A DNA stretch of 64,000 nucleotides. Origin: Profftia sp020342455 (GTDB lineage Bacteria; Pseudomonadota; Gammaproteobacteria; Enterobacterales; Enterobacteriaceae). Positions 31,246 to 42,539 of this stretch are shown piece after piece. Positions within the stretch are counted from its first letter, which is position 1. Each line of letters opens with the position of its first letter. Location of the stretch: positions 558,001 through 622,000 of the forward strand of contig NZ_CP080506.1 in assembly GCF_020342455.1 (NCBI RefSeq), given 5' to 3'. The translations under genes were made by a program, and so were the position numbers. The notes below the pieces were generated by a model that was given only the letters and a program-made list of their open reading frames with translations, searched no databases and had not been told where the DNA came from.

Positions 31246-31536
31246 ATGTTAATAACCTCGATATAAATATATTAATTACTAATCTAATGTTATCTGTTAA
31301 AAACAGTACTTAATATTTTAACATAAACATTATTACTTTATAAAGCAGTCTTGTATTTATGTCTACAGTCTCTTTAACATTAAGTTATTATATTTATTTT
31401 TTATCATAAGAGTGACATACTGAGTGTGATGATTAATTGTATCACCTTTATTTTTATAACATATATTGAAAGTATTATAATTTAATCATATTGTAAGTTG
31501 TTATTGACCGATGAAATACAATTTATTGGAGCTATT
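31246..31536. promoter_or_regulatory. Divergent promoter region of rpsU and tsaD
   Basis: The 291 bases between the two divergent starts must hold both promoters. TATAAT-like sequences are frequent because the DNA is so A+T rich, so I do not name specific boxes. No gene trace is seen. Confidence 0.4.
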
Positions 31537-32550
31537 ATGCGTATTTTAGGTATTGAAACATCTTGTGATGACACTGGTATTGGTATTTATGATAATAAAA
31601 AAGGTATTTTAGCTAACCAATTATATAGTCAAATAAAAACGCATATTGATTACGGTGGTATTGTGCCTGAACTAGCATCTAGAGACCATATCCGCAAGGT
31701 TATTCCTCTTATTCAGGCTGCTTTTAAAGAAGCTAATTTAACATCAAAAGATATCGATGGAATAGCGTATACTGCAGGTCCTGGTCTTATTGGATCTTTG
31801 TTAGTTGGTGCATCCATTGGTCAGGCTCTCGCATTTGCATGGGATTTGCCTGCTATTCCTGTTAATCATATGGAGGGTCATTTGCTTGCGCCGATGTTAG
31901 AAGATAATCCTCCTATATTTCCATTTGTTGCTTTACTAGTGTCTGGTGGGCATACTCAATTAATTAGCGTTACTGGTATGGGGCAATATAAGTTACTAGG
32001 AGAATCTCTTGATGATGCCGCAGGGGAAACCTTTGATAAAATAGCTAAGTTACTAGGATTAGAATATCCTGGTGGTTCCATGCTTGCTAAAATAGCAAAG
32101 TATGGACATACAGGGCGTTTTATTTTTCCTAGACCAATGATAGATAGCCCTGAACTTAATTTTAGTTTTTCTGGTCTTAAAACGTCTGTAGCAAAGACTA
32201 TTCTTAGTAATCCTAAAGATAATCAAACACGTTATGATATCGCTCTTGCATTAGAAGATGCTATAGTTGATATATTGGTTATAAAATGTAAGCGTGCATT
32301 AGAGCAAACTGGGTTTAAATATTTAGTTATGGGTGGGGGTGTGAGTGCTAACAATAAATTGCGAGATCAATTAACTATAATGATGAAAAACAGAAATGGT
32401 AAAGCATTTTATGCTCGTCCTGAGTTTTGCACAGATAATGGAGTGATTATCAGTTACACTGGAATGCTACGCTTCAAATGTAACATAAATTCAAATTTAA
32501 TTATTTATGTACGTCCACGTTGGCCTTTAATGGAGCTGCCAGCAATGTAA
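31537..32550 (+). CDS. tsaD: tRNA N6-threonylcarbamoyladenosine transferase TsaD
   Basis: TsaD transfers the threonylcarbamoyl group to A37 of ANN-decoding tRNAs. I start at the ATG at 31537 (MRILGIETSCDD), preceded by GGAG at 31528-31531; it gives 337 residues as in E. coli. An open frame runs 13 codons farther upstream but matches nothing. The metal-binding HMEGH, the ASKHA loops VSGGHTQL and MGGGVSANN, and the C terminus RPRWPLMELP are present. One point is odd: the family motif SCDETG reads SCDDTG, a Glu-to-Asp change at a conserved active-site position. Confidence 0.96.
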   Translation: MRILGIETSCDDTGIGIYDNKKGILANQLYSQIKTHIDYGGIVPELASRDHIRKVIPLIQAAFKEANLTSKDIDGIAYTAGPGLIGSLLVGASIGQALAFAWDLPAIPVNHMEGHLLAPMLEDNPPIFPFVALLVSGGHTQLISVTGMGQYKLLGESLDDAAGETFDKIAKLLGLEYPGGSMLAKIAKYGHTGRFIFPRPMIDSPELNFSFSGLKTSVAKTILSNPKDNQTRYDIALALEDAIVDILVIKCKRALEQTGFKYLVMGGGVSANNKLRDQLTIMMKNRNGKAFYARPEFCTDNGVIISYTGMLRFKCNINSNLIIYVRPRWPLMELPAM

Positions 32551-34310
32551 TTTAAAATAATATTTATAGTATTTTATACTAATTATATTTATTTCATATT
32601 TATATATTGAAATAAAAAACTAGGTTAGAGAAGTATTCCAATAAATATTCTAATTGAAATTTGCATATAGAAAATACATGTTTATAAGAATGCTGTTTTT
32701 AGATAAAAACTATTATCTTTTCTATACAAAATAACTATTCAGTAACTAAATATTTTATTAAAAATGTATATGTATTTAAATTTTATTATTATTACATAAT
32801 ACAATAAATAATAAAAATAGGGTGGTAATTCTTAATTATTATTTTTAGTAGTTAGTATACGCTAAAAAGAAATTGGTTAATGAATGCTAATTTTAGTGTT
32901 AGAATATATGAATGATTTAAATATATAAAATTAATACTGCTTCTTATTTAAGAATATTTTTAATATTAACTAAAATCTATTAAAAAGGTATATTTTATTA
33001 AAGGTAGCATTGTTTATAGAGAAAATAACTGAGTACGAATTACGATATTAATATATAAACTGTCATAATTTTGATATGAGATTAAATTTAGTAAATTTAG
33101 GTTATATTTCTCATAATAAATCTTATTTAAGACTTATTAGATTTTATCTAATATTCTTATAAAATATAAAAAATGTGTATAAAATATATTTAAATTTATA
33201 ATATTATAGCATTTTCTTGAAAATTTAGATTGTGTTATATAAAAAACTAACTTTACTTAAAATTCAATATTTATCTGATTACTAGAATTATGTAAATCTA
33301 TGGAATTATTATATAACTTTTAATTCAGTTTTTTATTTTTATAGACTTATTTTTCCATAATTTTTTAATAATCACAACTAATAAGTAATATATAATGAAT
33401 TTATATTATTATTATATAATATAATTATTAAAATCTATAGTAAACAATTTTACATTAATAAAATAATTTTTTATTTTATTTTTGCCGATAATTAAGTATA
33501 GTATTAAAATTAATATTGATACTTTATCAAAAATTATACATATAAAATTATTTTATTTTTTACTCTCATAAAGTAATATAATAAATATATATAATACTTA
33601 AAAGAAAATACGTAATAATACTTACTGTACAATTAAAGTATTAATTATACTAGTAATACTATGATTCAACTAGTTACTAACATCAGATGTTATAAGAAAA
33701 AATCATTTATCAAAAGAAGATTACAATAAATCAATATAATGTTTGTAATGCATAGCATCAATTATTGCTTATATATAAAATAAAATTTCATTAAAGACCA
33801 ACCATATTTTTATTGATTTTTTTTAGTAAGATAGAAGAATTATTTATTATTAATATAAATGTTATTTTTTATATAGTATATTATAAATAATAATTATATT
33901 GTATACACTTATTTTAAGTATATTATTTAAAGAGTAATTACAGTATTACATGGAATATATTTAGGAAATATAATTTATTGTAATAATAAGAATTTATATA
34001 TTTTATACCTTAAGTTATTTAATAATGATAAAATTTAATACAAGCAATAATGTAAAAAAAATCATTAATTATAACAACAATTACATGAGGTAATTTATAA
34101 AATAATAATTAAAAATTAAAAAAATAATTAGTAAGAATTTAGTTATAATAACTATTATTACTTATATTTATTAAAAATACATATTTATATTTTAATATTT
34201 TTTAATAAATGAATATTTATTAGAATTGTAATAATATATACTTATATTAAGGTTATATATTGTATTATAATATAATTTAAAGTTATTATATTCTATAGAG
34301 TTGTTAATAT
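32551..34310. other. Unassigned gap downstream of tsaD, possible lexA trace
   Basis: About 1.76 kb of extremely A+T-rich DNA. On the minus strand near 33780-33810 the reading MVGL then NEILF weakly resembles VVVARI, DDEVTV of LexA; in E. coli lexA lies next to dgkA, whose relic is to the right, and the distance would fit. The evidence is one short block, so I do not call a gene. Nothing else is recognised. Confidence 0.25.
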
Positions 34311-34690
34311 GATTTATCTTGTTTTATAAAATGCAGTTATGCAGTACTTAAAATACCATATTTTATAGTTCTTTGATAAATGTTTTTAACAAGTACCATA
34401 TCTATATCAGTATATAATAAAATACTCCTATGTTATTAACAATAATTCATTGATGTTTTATATATAATATTTTATATAAATTATTAATTAAATAATATCT
34501 ATATAATATAAAAAATATATGTTCTATAAAAATAGTTATAATTAATAGTAGAATAAATAAGACTATTTCTTAATATTTAATGAGAAATATACTATAATAT
34601 AGCATAAAATTAATACCTCTTATCTCAAATTAATATTTTTAAAAAATATATAAAACAATATTAAGTAAATTCTCTCTTTGAGATTACTTT
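34311..34690 (-). pseudogene. Probable relic of dgkA (diacylglycerol kinase)
   Basis: dgkA is divergent from plsB in E. coli. On the minus strand about 34385-34425 reads ILLYTDIDMVLVK for the DgkA signature ILNSAIEAVVDR, and about 34335-34370 reads KYG, then STA, stop, LHFI for KDMGSAAVLIAI, a little closer than expected. The projected N terminus (about 34690) lies about 140 bases from the plsB start, as expected for a divergent pair. Stops and indels are present throughout. Loss would block recycling of diacylglycerol. Confidence 0.45.
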
Positions 34691-34830
34691 AAAAAGATGT
34701 AGCATTCTTATTTAGCTGTATATTTATTTATCTAACAAAATAATTCTTGCTCATTAAAATAGAATGATTATTTAGATCTAAATAATTTTTTTATTTATGC
34801 ACTTAATATTTTATAAAGGCTTTATGTTTG

Positions 34831-37269
34831 ATGTTATTCTGTCGTAAATTTTATTTTAAATTATTATATTTAAATATAAAAATATTTATTAAAAGTAAAA
34901 CTATTCTTTCTGAGCCGTTAACTGCGCTACGTTTGGATATAACCTACCCTATACTTTATATTTTACCATATTATTCACAAATAGATTTTTTAACTTTCCG
35001 ATATAGTTGTCTTTCTAATAATTTACCTGATCCACTAGATGATAATAAAATTGATGATACTACTGTTTTGCCACGCACTATTTTTATTGAAGAGAGTACA
35101 TGTTTATATAGCTACACTTTGCTAAAACAAGGTTCAGTAAAATTATTACATCAATATTTAGAATTGTATTGTCATAATCAGTTATTCAATATCCAGATTA
35201 TTCCAATTTTAGTTATGTTGAGTCGTTCCCCATATTGTAATATATCCTATAAAAAATTATCTTTATATCAGAAGTTTATGAATATTTTTAAAAAAATCTT
35301 TACCTTTATTTTTTTAGGAAGTAATGGTTTTGTTCTCTTCTCTAAAAAAATATCATTACATGATATAGTAAATCAATATGGTGCTCATCCAAATATCGTA
35401 AAAAAAATGATACGTATGGCACGAATGTATTTTTCCCGTCAAATTTTATCTGCTATAGGTCCAATACCATCTCATCCTAAGGATGTATTTATTAAAATAT
35501 TATCATCTAAAGAGATGAGTAAAGCTATTGAAGATGAATCACGTGGCAAAAAAATTTCTCTTGAACAAGCTAAAAAAAAAGCAGTACATTTCATCAAAGA
35601 AATCGCCTCAAACTTTACTTATATCGTTATGTATTTATCTGACCGTGTGTTAAGTTTGATGTGGAACTTCTTATACCAGAGTATTGATGTTCATAATATT
35701 GAACGTGTACGTAAGTTAGCACAGGAGGGTGATGGAATTGTTTATATTCCATGTCACCGTAGTCATATGGATTATTTACTATTATCATACATATTATATC
35801 ATCAAGGATTAGTACCTCCCTACATTGCAGCAGGTATAAATCTAAATTTCTGGCCAGCTGGACCTATTTTTCGTCGTTTAGGTGCTTTTTTTATTCGTCG
35901 TAGTTTTAAGGGTAATAAGCTATATTCTATTATATTTCGTGAATATTTAAGTGAACTTTTTAACCGTGGTCATGCCATTGGGTACTTTATGGAAGGTGGT
36001 CGTTCACGTACAGGTCGTTTACTTAACCCTAAAACAGGTATTTTATCAATAACTATACAATTAATATTACGAGGATTAAAACGTCCTATCACCCTAATTC
36101 CAGTATATATTGGTTACGAACATATAATTGAAGTAGAAACCTATTCTAAAGAGTTACGTGGAGAACCCAAAGAAAAAGAAAATTTAGTTCAGATGGTTCG
36201 TGGGTTAATTAAACTACGTAATTTAGGGAGAGTATATATAAATTTTGGTGAACCAATTACTATTAATAACTGGTTAAACCAGCATGTTCCTGAGTGGAAG
36301 AATTTTATTAATTTAATAGAAGTTCAGCGTCCATGTTGGTTAACTCCAATAGTTAATAAGATTGCAAATACAGTTATGATTAATATCAATAAATCTGCTG
36401 CTGTTAATGCAATAAATTTATGTTCTCTTGCATTATTAGCAGCTCCTAAGCATATATTAACTCGTACACAATTATTGGAACAATTAGAGTGTTATTTACA
36501 GCTATTGCGTAACGTACCTTATACTTTAGATGCTACTGTACCATACCAAACATCAGAAGAACTACTTAACAATGCTCTATATATAGGTAAATTTAAAGTA
36601 GAGAAAGATAATCTTATTGAACGTATTATACTAACACGTAAGCAGGCTATATTACTAATATACTATAATAATAATATTCAGCATATGTTGGTATTGCCAT
36701 CATTAATAGCTAATATTGTTATATACCATAATAAAATGATTTCTCGCAATCAACTTTTACAGTTGGTAAAACTACTATATCCAATATTAAAAGAAGAGTG
36801 GTTTTTATATTATAAATTTAGTACTTTATTTAAAGTACTTGAATCTATTATTACTGAACTATGTCGTCAGCAACTGATTTATACTAAAAATGATAATCTA
36901 ATTATCAATCCCGAACGTATTTTTAGACTTCATTTATTAGCGTTTGTCATAAGAGAAAATATACAACTTTATGCTATTGTTTTCTTTATTTTAAGTACTA
37001 ACCCCGATATAAGTCGCAGCGCACTAGAAAAAGAAAGCTGTCTTATAGTAAGGCATTTATCGGTATTAAATTACATTAATACACCTGAGTTTTTTGATAA
37101 AACCATTTTTTCTAAGCTAGTAACTACCTTACGTTCAGAAAGATATGTATACGATGTAGGAGATACTTTTTCTGAACATATAATGAAAATATATAATCTA
37201 TTATTAACCATGATCACACCCGAGATCAAGAAATATTTTTCTGATAATAGTAAAAAAAATATTTTTTAA
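34831..37269 (+). CDS. plsB: Glycerol-3-phosphate acyltransferase
   Basis: PlsB catalyses the first acylation in phospholipid synthesis at the inner membrane. I start at the ATG at 34831, 812 residues (807 in E. coli), because MLFCRKFYFKLL aligns position by position with the E. coli start; a TTG just before it is the alternative, and AAGG lies at 34816-34819. The acyltransferase blocks are intact: HRSHMDYLL (motif I), the GAFFIRRSFKGN block (II), EGGRSRTGRL (III) and LIPVYIGYEH (IV). The N- and C-terminal parts are more diverged. A run of nine A at 35572-35580 encodes KKK and is in frame, although such a tract is prone to slippage. Confidence 0.96.
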   Translation: MLFCRKFYFKLLYLNIKIFIKSKTILSEPLTALRLDITYPILYILPYYSQIDFLTFRYSCLSNNLPDPLDDNKIDDTTVLPRTIFIEESTCLYSYTLLKQGSVKLLHQYLELYCHNQLFNIQIIPILVMLSRSPYCNISYKKLSLYQKFMNIFKKIFTFIFLGSNGFVLFSKKISLHDIVNQYGAHPNIVKKMIRMARMYFSRQILSAIGPIPSHPKDVFIKILSSKEMSKAIEDESRGKKISLEQAKKKAVHFIKEIASNFTYIVMYLSDRVLSLMWNFLYQSIDVHNIERVRKLAQEGDGIVYIPCHRSHMDYLLLSYILYHQGLVPPYIAAGINLNFWPAGPIFRRLGAFFIRRSFKGNKLYSIIFREYLSELFNRGHAIGYFMEGGRSRTGRLLNPKTGILSITIQLILRGLKRPITLIPVYIGYEHIIEVETYSKELRGEPKEKENLVQMVRGLIKLRNLGRVYINFGEPITINNWLNQHVPEWKNFINLIEVQRPCWLTPIVNKIANTVMININKSAAVNAINLCSLALLAAPKHILTRTQLLEQLECYLQLLRNVPYTLDATVPYQTSEELLNNALYIGKFKVEKDNLIERIILTRKQAILLIYYNNNIQHMLVLPSLIANIVIYHNKMISRNQLLQLVKLLYPILKEEWFLYYKFSTLFKVLESIITELCRQQLIYTKNDNLIINPERIFRLHLLAFVIRENIQLYAIVFFILSTNPDISRSALEKESCLIVRHLSVLNYINTPEFFDKTIFSKLVTTLRSERYVYDVGDTFSEHIMKIYNLLLTMITPEIKKYFSDNSKKNIF

Positions 37270-37319
37270 AAATTACATTAATTAATGTATAGTCTTTATT
37301 GTATTGATTTTAAAAATTT

Positions 37320-38290
37320 TTCATTTTAAATATTACTAATTTAAGTAGCAACTAATGATATCTTTTATATATTGTTTTTTCAAAAAATATCTATTATATA
37401 TAATAATATAAATATAGCTAGATAATTGTATTTTTTAATAACATAATTAAAAATAATTTTTTTAGTTCATAATTAATTAAATGATATTAATATTATTATT
37501 TTAACTAGTTTAATGAAACCTATTGTACTCATATTAGTATATTATTAATATGATATACTTAAGTTATATTAGAGATGAAATTACTAATATAGTTAGATTT
37601 ACAATCTAAAGTGTCTTTGATCGTAGATCAGAAGCATTCTAAATTAGATTATTTATATGATTATTTTTAATATATATAAAAATATACATTTATTTTTTTA
37701 TATTTTATTATTATAGGTCATATATCAAAGATATATTATTTTTTATATAATTCTATAGTGAAATAAATATTTCTTATTATTTTAATATCATTATTTATAA
37801 CGTATACTTTATTGATTAATTTTTATTATTTTAATAGGTGTGGAAATGTATCGTTATTTATCAAAAAATAAATGCTTAATCAATATATATTTATAAATAA
37901 CCTATTTAGATATCATTTTATATAAAAATTACTAATTAGATAAAAGTTTTATATTATCTATATAATAAATTTATATAACGAGACATAGTAAGTATAGATA
38001 TAATCTATTTCGCACCTAATAAGTTACCTCTAAGATATTTAGAGGTGATGTCTCTTTACTACATCAATTTAAAATCTTATATAAATATTTATAATATTTA
38101 TATAAGTTGTTTCACTTTAATTTAAAATAGTATCCTCTATTGTAACGAAATCATTTTTAGGAGGTGATCAATATCATAATAAAATATTTTTAAAATATAA
38201 AAATGTTGCTAAATATTGCATATAAAATTATTATATAAATAATGTGTACTTAAATAAATAGTAGATAAACTATTTATTTAAGTTATTGAG
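37320..38290 (-). pseudogene. ubiA: Relic of ubiA (4-hydroxybenzoate polyprenyltransferase)
   Basis: In E. coli ubiA converges on plsB. On the minus strand VKR at 38050-38058 is followed, with a frameshift, by SPLNILEVTY, stop, VRNRLY (to about 37990), matching [23 protein letters not shown]; near 37575-37625 L, stop, I, VNLTILV matches LKIG, IKSTAILF. The order is right, and the distance is about 100 bases longer than in E. coli. The gene would end about 50 bases from plsB. UbiA attaches the side chain in ubiquinone synthesis, so its loss fits the loss of ubiC next to it. Confidence 0.5.
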
Positions 38291-38299
38291 ATAAAAATT

Positions 38300-38800
38300 T
38301 TTTTAGTTAAAAAAATTAAGTTATTGGTGTATTAAAATGTTTATACAGATTATTAGTGTATTGGATTAGTAATCTTGTGTATTATGATTATATATTTTTA
38401 TTAATTATTTTAAATTAATAAAAGTTCATATAATTTGTAATTAGTCTATATTTCTATTAATATATTATATAATTTACTTTTTTACTTACTATATATACTA
38501 ATTTATATTATAAAACTATACAAGATAATATCTATATTTATTGCGCATGCTACCTAAGATTTTATCTTAAGGTTATTTTTTTTAACAATCAAAATTAATT
38601 GTTATTAGAATGTTATTAAATAATACTCATACTAAATCATATTTAGTAGTATGAGAAATGTTAAAATGCAATAATCAATATTATATATTATTATTAATAC
38701 AATATACTTTAAATATATCATCGTACTGTTTTAAAAATCTTAAAATATATAAATAATTTTATTATAGATTGAATCTATATATATTTTATAAATATTTCTT
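38300..38800 (-). pseudogene. Possible relic of ubiC (chorismate pyruvate-lyase)
   Basis: ubiC precedes ubiA in E. coli. On the minus strand around 38545-38570 the reading KILGSM, then NKY, resembles EILLCADGEPW of UbiC, at almost exactly the predicted distance from the start of the ubiA relic. Only this block was found. The same stretch read on the plus strand forms a hairpin followed by eight T (38552-38583), which I regard as incidental. Confidence 0.28.
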
Positions 38801-40687
38801 AGTTATTACTATAATTTTTAATATCTTTTTAGTAAAGAGTATGATTATTTCCCCTAATCAGTATAATAAATATATAAATAGCCAGTAATTTCTTTAAACT
38901 TAAAATATTAGTATCTCTCTATTTTATTAGATTGATATGTATTAGTATTTTTTACTAGATATACTGTATTAGAGTGTTTATTTGTGTTTGAAGATAATTC
39001 TCTATTATAGATAAAAGTTAGCTAGATGATTTTATACTACTAATTAGTATAAGTACGTGGATCGTCATAATATTAAATATACTTAAATGTACAAAACATC
39101 TTTATACAATAACGCATTTTTCTTAAATAAATTGTAGTAATGAAATTATAGATAAGATAGGTGTTAAAGTTATTATTCTTAAATATTATTATTAAAATAA
39201 CATTTAAATAAATATATGAGCGTGCTATGTATGTAAATGTGTAATAAAATATCTATCAGAGTAATAAATAAGTAAAAATATAACATTTATACCTATAAAT
39301 ATTTTTACAGTAAGATTGTTCTAAACATTAGGTACTAATCAATAAAGATTAATACCTAATATATTATTTTAATATATAATTTAAGAATATTAAGTATATA
39401 CAATAAAAAATATTATTTTTATTATCATAATAATATATACCACTGGTATTTTGATAAAGAATAATAAATTTAAATTATTTTAATAAATTTATTATAAGTA
39501 GTATATAACTATTAGAATAGGTATTAGCACAAAGTTATGAAATATTTAGAATATTATTTATCTTAAAGAGAACAATTTTAATATAAAATATTTATTTATA
39601 TTTAAAAGATATAGCTTTCTTAAAAGCGGGGTAAGTATTTATATATTTAGTAATATATTTAGAATTTACTTAATTGATACAATATTAAAGAGTATAAAAT
39701 TGATATATTTTATAGTAAAACATAAATTTTATTCTTACTCACTAAAAGTACCAGTATTGTATTTAATTATGTCAAATATTTTTATCATTATAAATTCATT
39801 TAAATAAATGAGTATTATTCTTTGTATCTTTTTTTATAACATAAGATCTAAAGTATGACATTTATCAAGCACTTTATATGATAAGTATCATAACATATGA
39901 ATAAACTACCATACATATATCCGTGTAGTAATTTGATTTTTATATCTTTATTATCTTATAAATATTTATAAAATATTTATATCATTAAAATTGTATATAC
40001 GTCAAAATACATAAAAAATATATTATATGTCATTAATAATAAAATATATTTATTGTATGGATATTGTTTTATGTTATTTTGTAATTAAAAAATAATATTT
40101 ATAGACTAAAAGATATATATCTATAGTGATAAATTAAACAAATATAAAAATTATTATATCATAATTAAATTAATAATATATTTATACCATGGTAAGGTAC
40201 AAGATTGGGTGATCTTAATGATAAATAAAAATATTTTACCTAGTAAAATATTTAAAACATAACAACTTTTATATGAAATCATACTCTATACTAAAAGTAA
40301 GTATATGTTTATTTATTCATTATTAATTTAAATAATGGTCTAATTTATTAAAAATATTTTAACTAAAATAATAATTCTTAAAGCTTTGAGTTGTATATAT
40401 AACGTAATATCCTAAAATATTTTTATAATCTTTACTATACTTTATCTAAGATCTAGTGATCTTGTGTATCTATTTGTTGATATTTAAAAATTAAAACAAA
40501 TAAATATATATTTAATATAAATGAAAATTAAACTCTTAGCTATATAGATTGAATAATCTATATAGATTATTATATAAAAGTATAAGAATAATAATATTCA
40601 ATATATTTAAAATCTATAAATAATTATTATCTTTGATAATTATATTGTATTTAAAATAATCTAATATTAACAATAAATTATTTTATT
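38801..40687. other. Unassigned gap downstream of ssrA
   Basis: Nearly 1.9 kb of very A+T-rich DNA without any open frame, RNA or repeat that I can support. In E. coli this side of ssrA carries prophage-type DNA, so gene order gives no guide. Confidence 0.4.
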
Positions 40688-41051
40688 TGGTGGAGCTGGG
40701 GGGATTTGAACCCCCGTCCGAAATTACTATGCTGTTAGCACTACATGCTTAGTCTGATTTTTAGATTCATTTATCAGATACGAACAGACACGATACTGAT
40801 AAACTAGCTTGATTATATTTAATGTTTTAACCTCAAACAAAGTATAGAACACGATCTCTTTTAGGTTTGACCTTTCTTTATCCCCGTCCTAAGAGTGGAG
40901 GCTAGGGAGAAGGGGCTCTAATCAGGTTATTAAGCTGCTAGTGCGTAGTTTTCGTCATTTGCGACTATTTTTTACGGCTTTTAACGAGGCCAACCGTTCC
41001 TCGGCATGCTCTTTCAGTTTTGTAAATCCCGTCGAATCCATAATCAGCCCC
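40688..41051 (-). ncRNA. ssrA: Transfer-messenger RNA (tmRNA)
   Basis: tmRNA rescues stalled ribosomes and tags the nascent peptide for proteolysis. The 364-base gene (363 in E. coli) starts GGGGCTGATTATGGATTCGA at its 5' end and finishes with the T arm and GCTCCACCA, with the CCA encoded. The tag frame lies at 40933-40962 and reads ANDENYALAA, identical to that of E. coli, followed by two TAA codons. The tRNA-like domain and the G+C-rich pseudoknots (for example CCTAGCCTCC) are conserved and stand out sharply from the surrounding A+T-rich DNA. It lies just downstream of smpB, the usual arrangement. Confidence 0.98.
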
Positions 41052-41058
41052 AAGTACT

Positions 41059-41064
41059 GTTATA
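41059..41064 (-). promoter_or_regulatory. Candidate -10 element for ssrA
   Basis: On the minus strand TATAAC ends seven bases before the first base of tmRNA. No convincing -35 hexamer lies 17 bases farther upstream. In such A+T-rich DNA a chance match is possible. Confidence 0.35.
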
Positions 41065-41114
41065 GTATATCAGAAAAATATTCTATATCTATTATTATTT
41101 ATAATCTTAGTATG

Positions 41115-41594
41115 TTAATTATTTGCTCGCTTGATAATGCGTGCTTGATGTATTTTCCATTCACGATATTTAATTAAATTACGTTTGTCATGCTCTTTTT
41201 TACCTTTAGCTAGACCAATATTAATTTTAGACCAAGCTCTCTTCCAGTAAAGAGAGAGAGCGACTATGGTAAAACCATTTTGACTAACCTTACCACTGAG
41301 TTTTTCTAATTCCTGTTTTTTTAATAAAAGTTTGCGCGTACGTATAGGATCATAAAAAATATTTGTATACATTGTGTTTAGGGGTTGTATAGTTGCACCA
41401 AATAAGTATATTTCTCTATCGCGAAAAAATACATAACTACCATTAATATTAACATTACCTGCGCGTATTGACTTAACTTCCCATCCCTGAAGTATTAACC
41501 CTGCTTCTATTTCTTCCTCTATAAAGTATTCATATCGAGCACGTTTATTTATAGCAATAGTTTTTGAAATCAGCTGATACTTTTTTTTTATCAT
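41115..41594 (-). CDS. smpB: SsrA-binding protein SmpB
   Basis: SmpB binds the tRNA-like part of tmRNA and fills the decoding centre during trans-translation. Its 159 residues (160 in E. coli) include the OB-fold core with EAGLILQGWEVKSIRAG, DPIRTRKLLLKK and the basic C-terminal tail GKKEHDKR. The start is at 41594; the Shine-Dalgarno sequence is weak. The partner RNA gene follows 63 bases downstream on the same strand, so the rescue system is complete. Confidence 0.97.
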   Translation of the reverse strand: MIKKKYQLISKTIAINKRARYEYFIEEEIEAGLILQGWEVKSIRAGNVNINGSYVFFRDREIYLFGATIQPLNTMYTNIFYDPIRTRKLLLKKQELEKLSGKVSQNGFTIVALSLYWKRAWSKINIGLAKGKKEHDKRNLIKYREWKIHQARIIKRANN

Positions 41595-41779
41595 ATTATT
41601 ACCATAATGTATAGTAATTAGAATTACTAAAAATATTATTTTAACTTTATCAACTATTAACTATTTTAAACTAAAATTAATTTATTGGACACTTTTATAT
41701 ATCCCTATATAATATATACTGATTACTTTTTTTTAAAATTATCTAATCATCTATCTATCGCAAATAAATTATTTTTTTA

Positions 41780-42220
41780 TTTATAAATATTATTACTACT
41801 AAAATATACTAATTAGTTTAATTATATTTTTATGTACTATACATGTACTTAGTTTTGTAAAAAACTTATTTTAATATTAGCACTAAATTTTGTGATAACT
41901 CTAATTAATATTTTTAGATTAGATAAAATACGATATTTTTTACCTAAAATACATTTTTAAGAAAATTAAAGTAGTAAAAATAAAGTTTTATGTAGATTTT
42001 ATTTAAAATGATTTAATGATCTTATATTACCTCTTAAACTATAATGTTTAGATAATGCTTATAAGTAAAGATTATACTTTTTCTTTAAATTTAAAGATAA
42101 GCTTATTCAGTTTTGTTCTTTAAGAGATAATAAAAGTCTGTATTAAAAAATTATTTTTATTATAATTTGTAAAAACTTACATAATTTTATATAAAAATAA
42201 AATAATGTCATACTAACTAT
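41780..42220 (+). pseudogene. Possible relic of ratA (START/Coq10-family protein)
   Basis: In E. coli ratA is divergent from smpB. On the plus strand about 41843-41880 reads MYLV and then, after a stop, KTYFNI for MYQLVNDVQSYPQFL; about 42090-42145 reads LKISLFSFVL, stop, EIIKV for LIGGWKFTPLSQEACRI. The positions fit a gene beginning near 41780. Only two blocks were found, each with few identities. Confidence 0.3.
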
Positions 42221-42539
42221 ATTTAAGTATTTATATTCCTTAAAATAACTATATTAACAGTTGCATTTATAGTATATAGGTAGGGAAGTATTTATATTTT
42301 CAATGAAAATATACTAAACTATTAAACTTATATTAATATATTCTGATTGATCATGACTATATTAACTCATATTTATGTTTTTCTTATACTACATTGGTTA
42401 TATTATTGTGTTATTTTTAATAAATCCATTAATGATTATATTTACTCAATATTTCTATAGTTTTACTACTCTAGATTATGGGTATGTATTTTGGTAATTC
42501 TATGTTTTATATTTCTAATATTACATAAGTCTTGTTAGT
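42221..42539. other. Unassigned A+T-rich stretch
   Basis: Nothing recognisable lies between the possible ratA and hflD relics. Confidence 0.4.

Noticed and set aside
31498..31536. Upstream extension of tsaD by 13 codons.
   Set aside because: The family start MRILGIE and a GGAG site support the ATG at 31537.
37570..37655. On the minus strand TAGATTGTAAATCTA looks like the anticodon arm of tRNA-Tyr (GTA).
   Set aside because: There is no acceptor stem, no TTCRANY T loop and no CCA, and the same bases fit the UbiA reading VNLTILV (IKSTAILF) in syntenic position. I treat it as part of the ubiA relic.
38159..38169. AGGAGGTGATC resembles the complement of the 16S rRNA 3' end.
   Set aside because: No other 16S-like sequence lies on either side, and no start codon follows at a useful distance; it sits inside the ubiA relic.
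38552..38583. Hairpin followed by eight T on the plus strand, like a Rho-independent terminator.
   Set aside because: No plus-strand gene ends nearby (plsB stops 1.3 kb upstream), and the stretch coincides with a possible ubiC trace on the other strand; probably incidental.
40941..41177. Open frame on the plus strand across ssrA and the end of smpB.
   Set aside because: It is antisense to tmRNA and smpB, whose sequence constraints explain the lack of stops.
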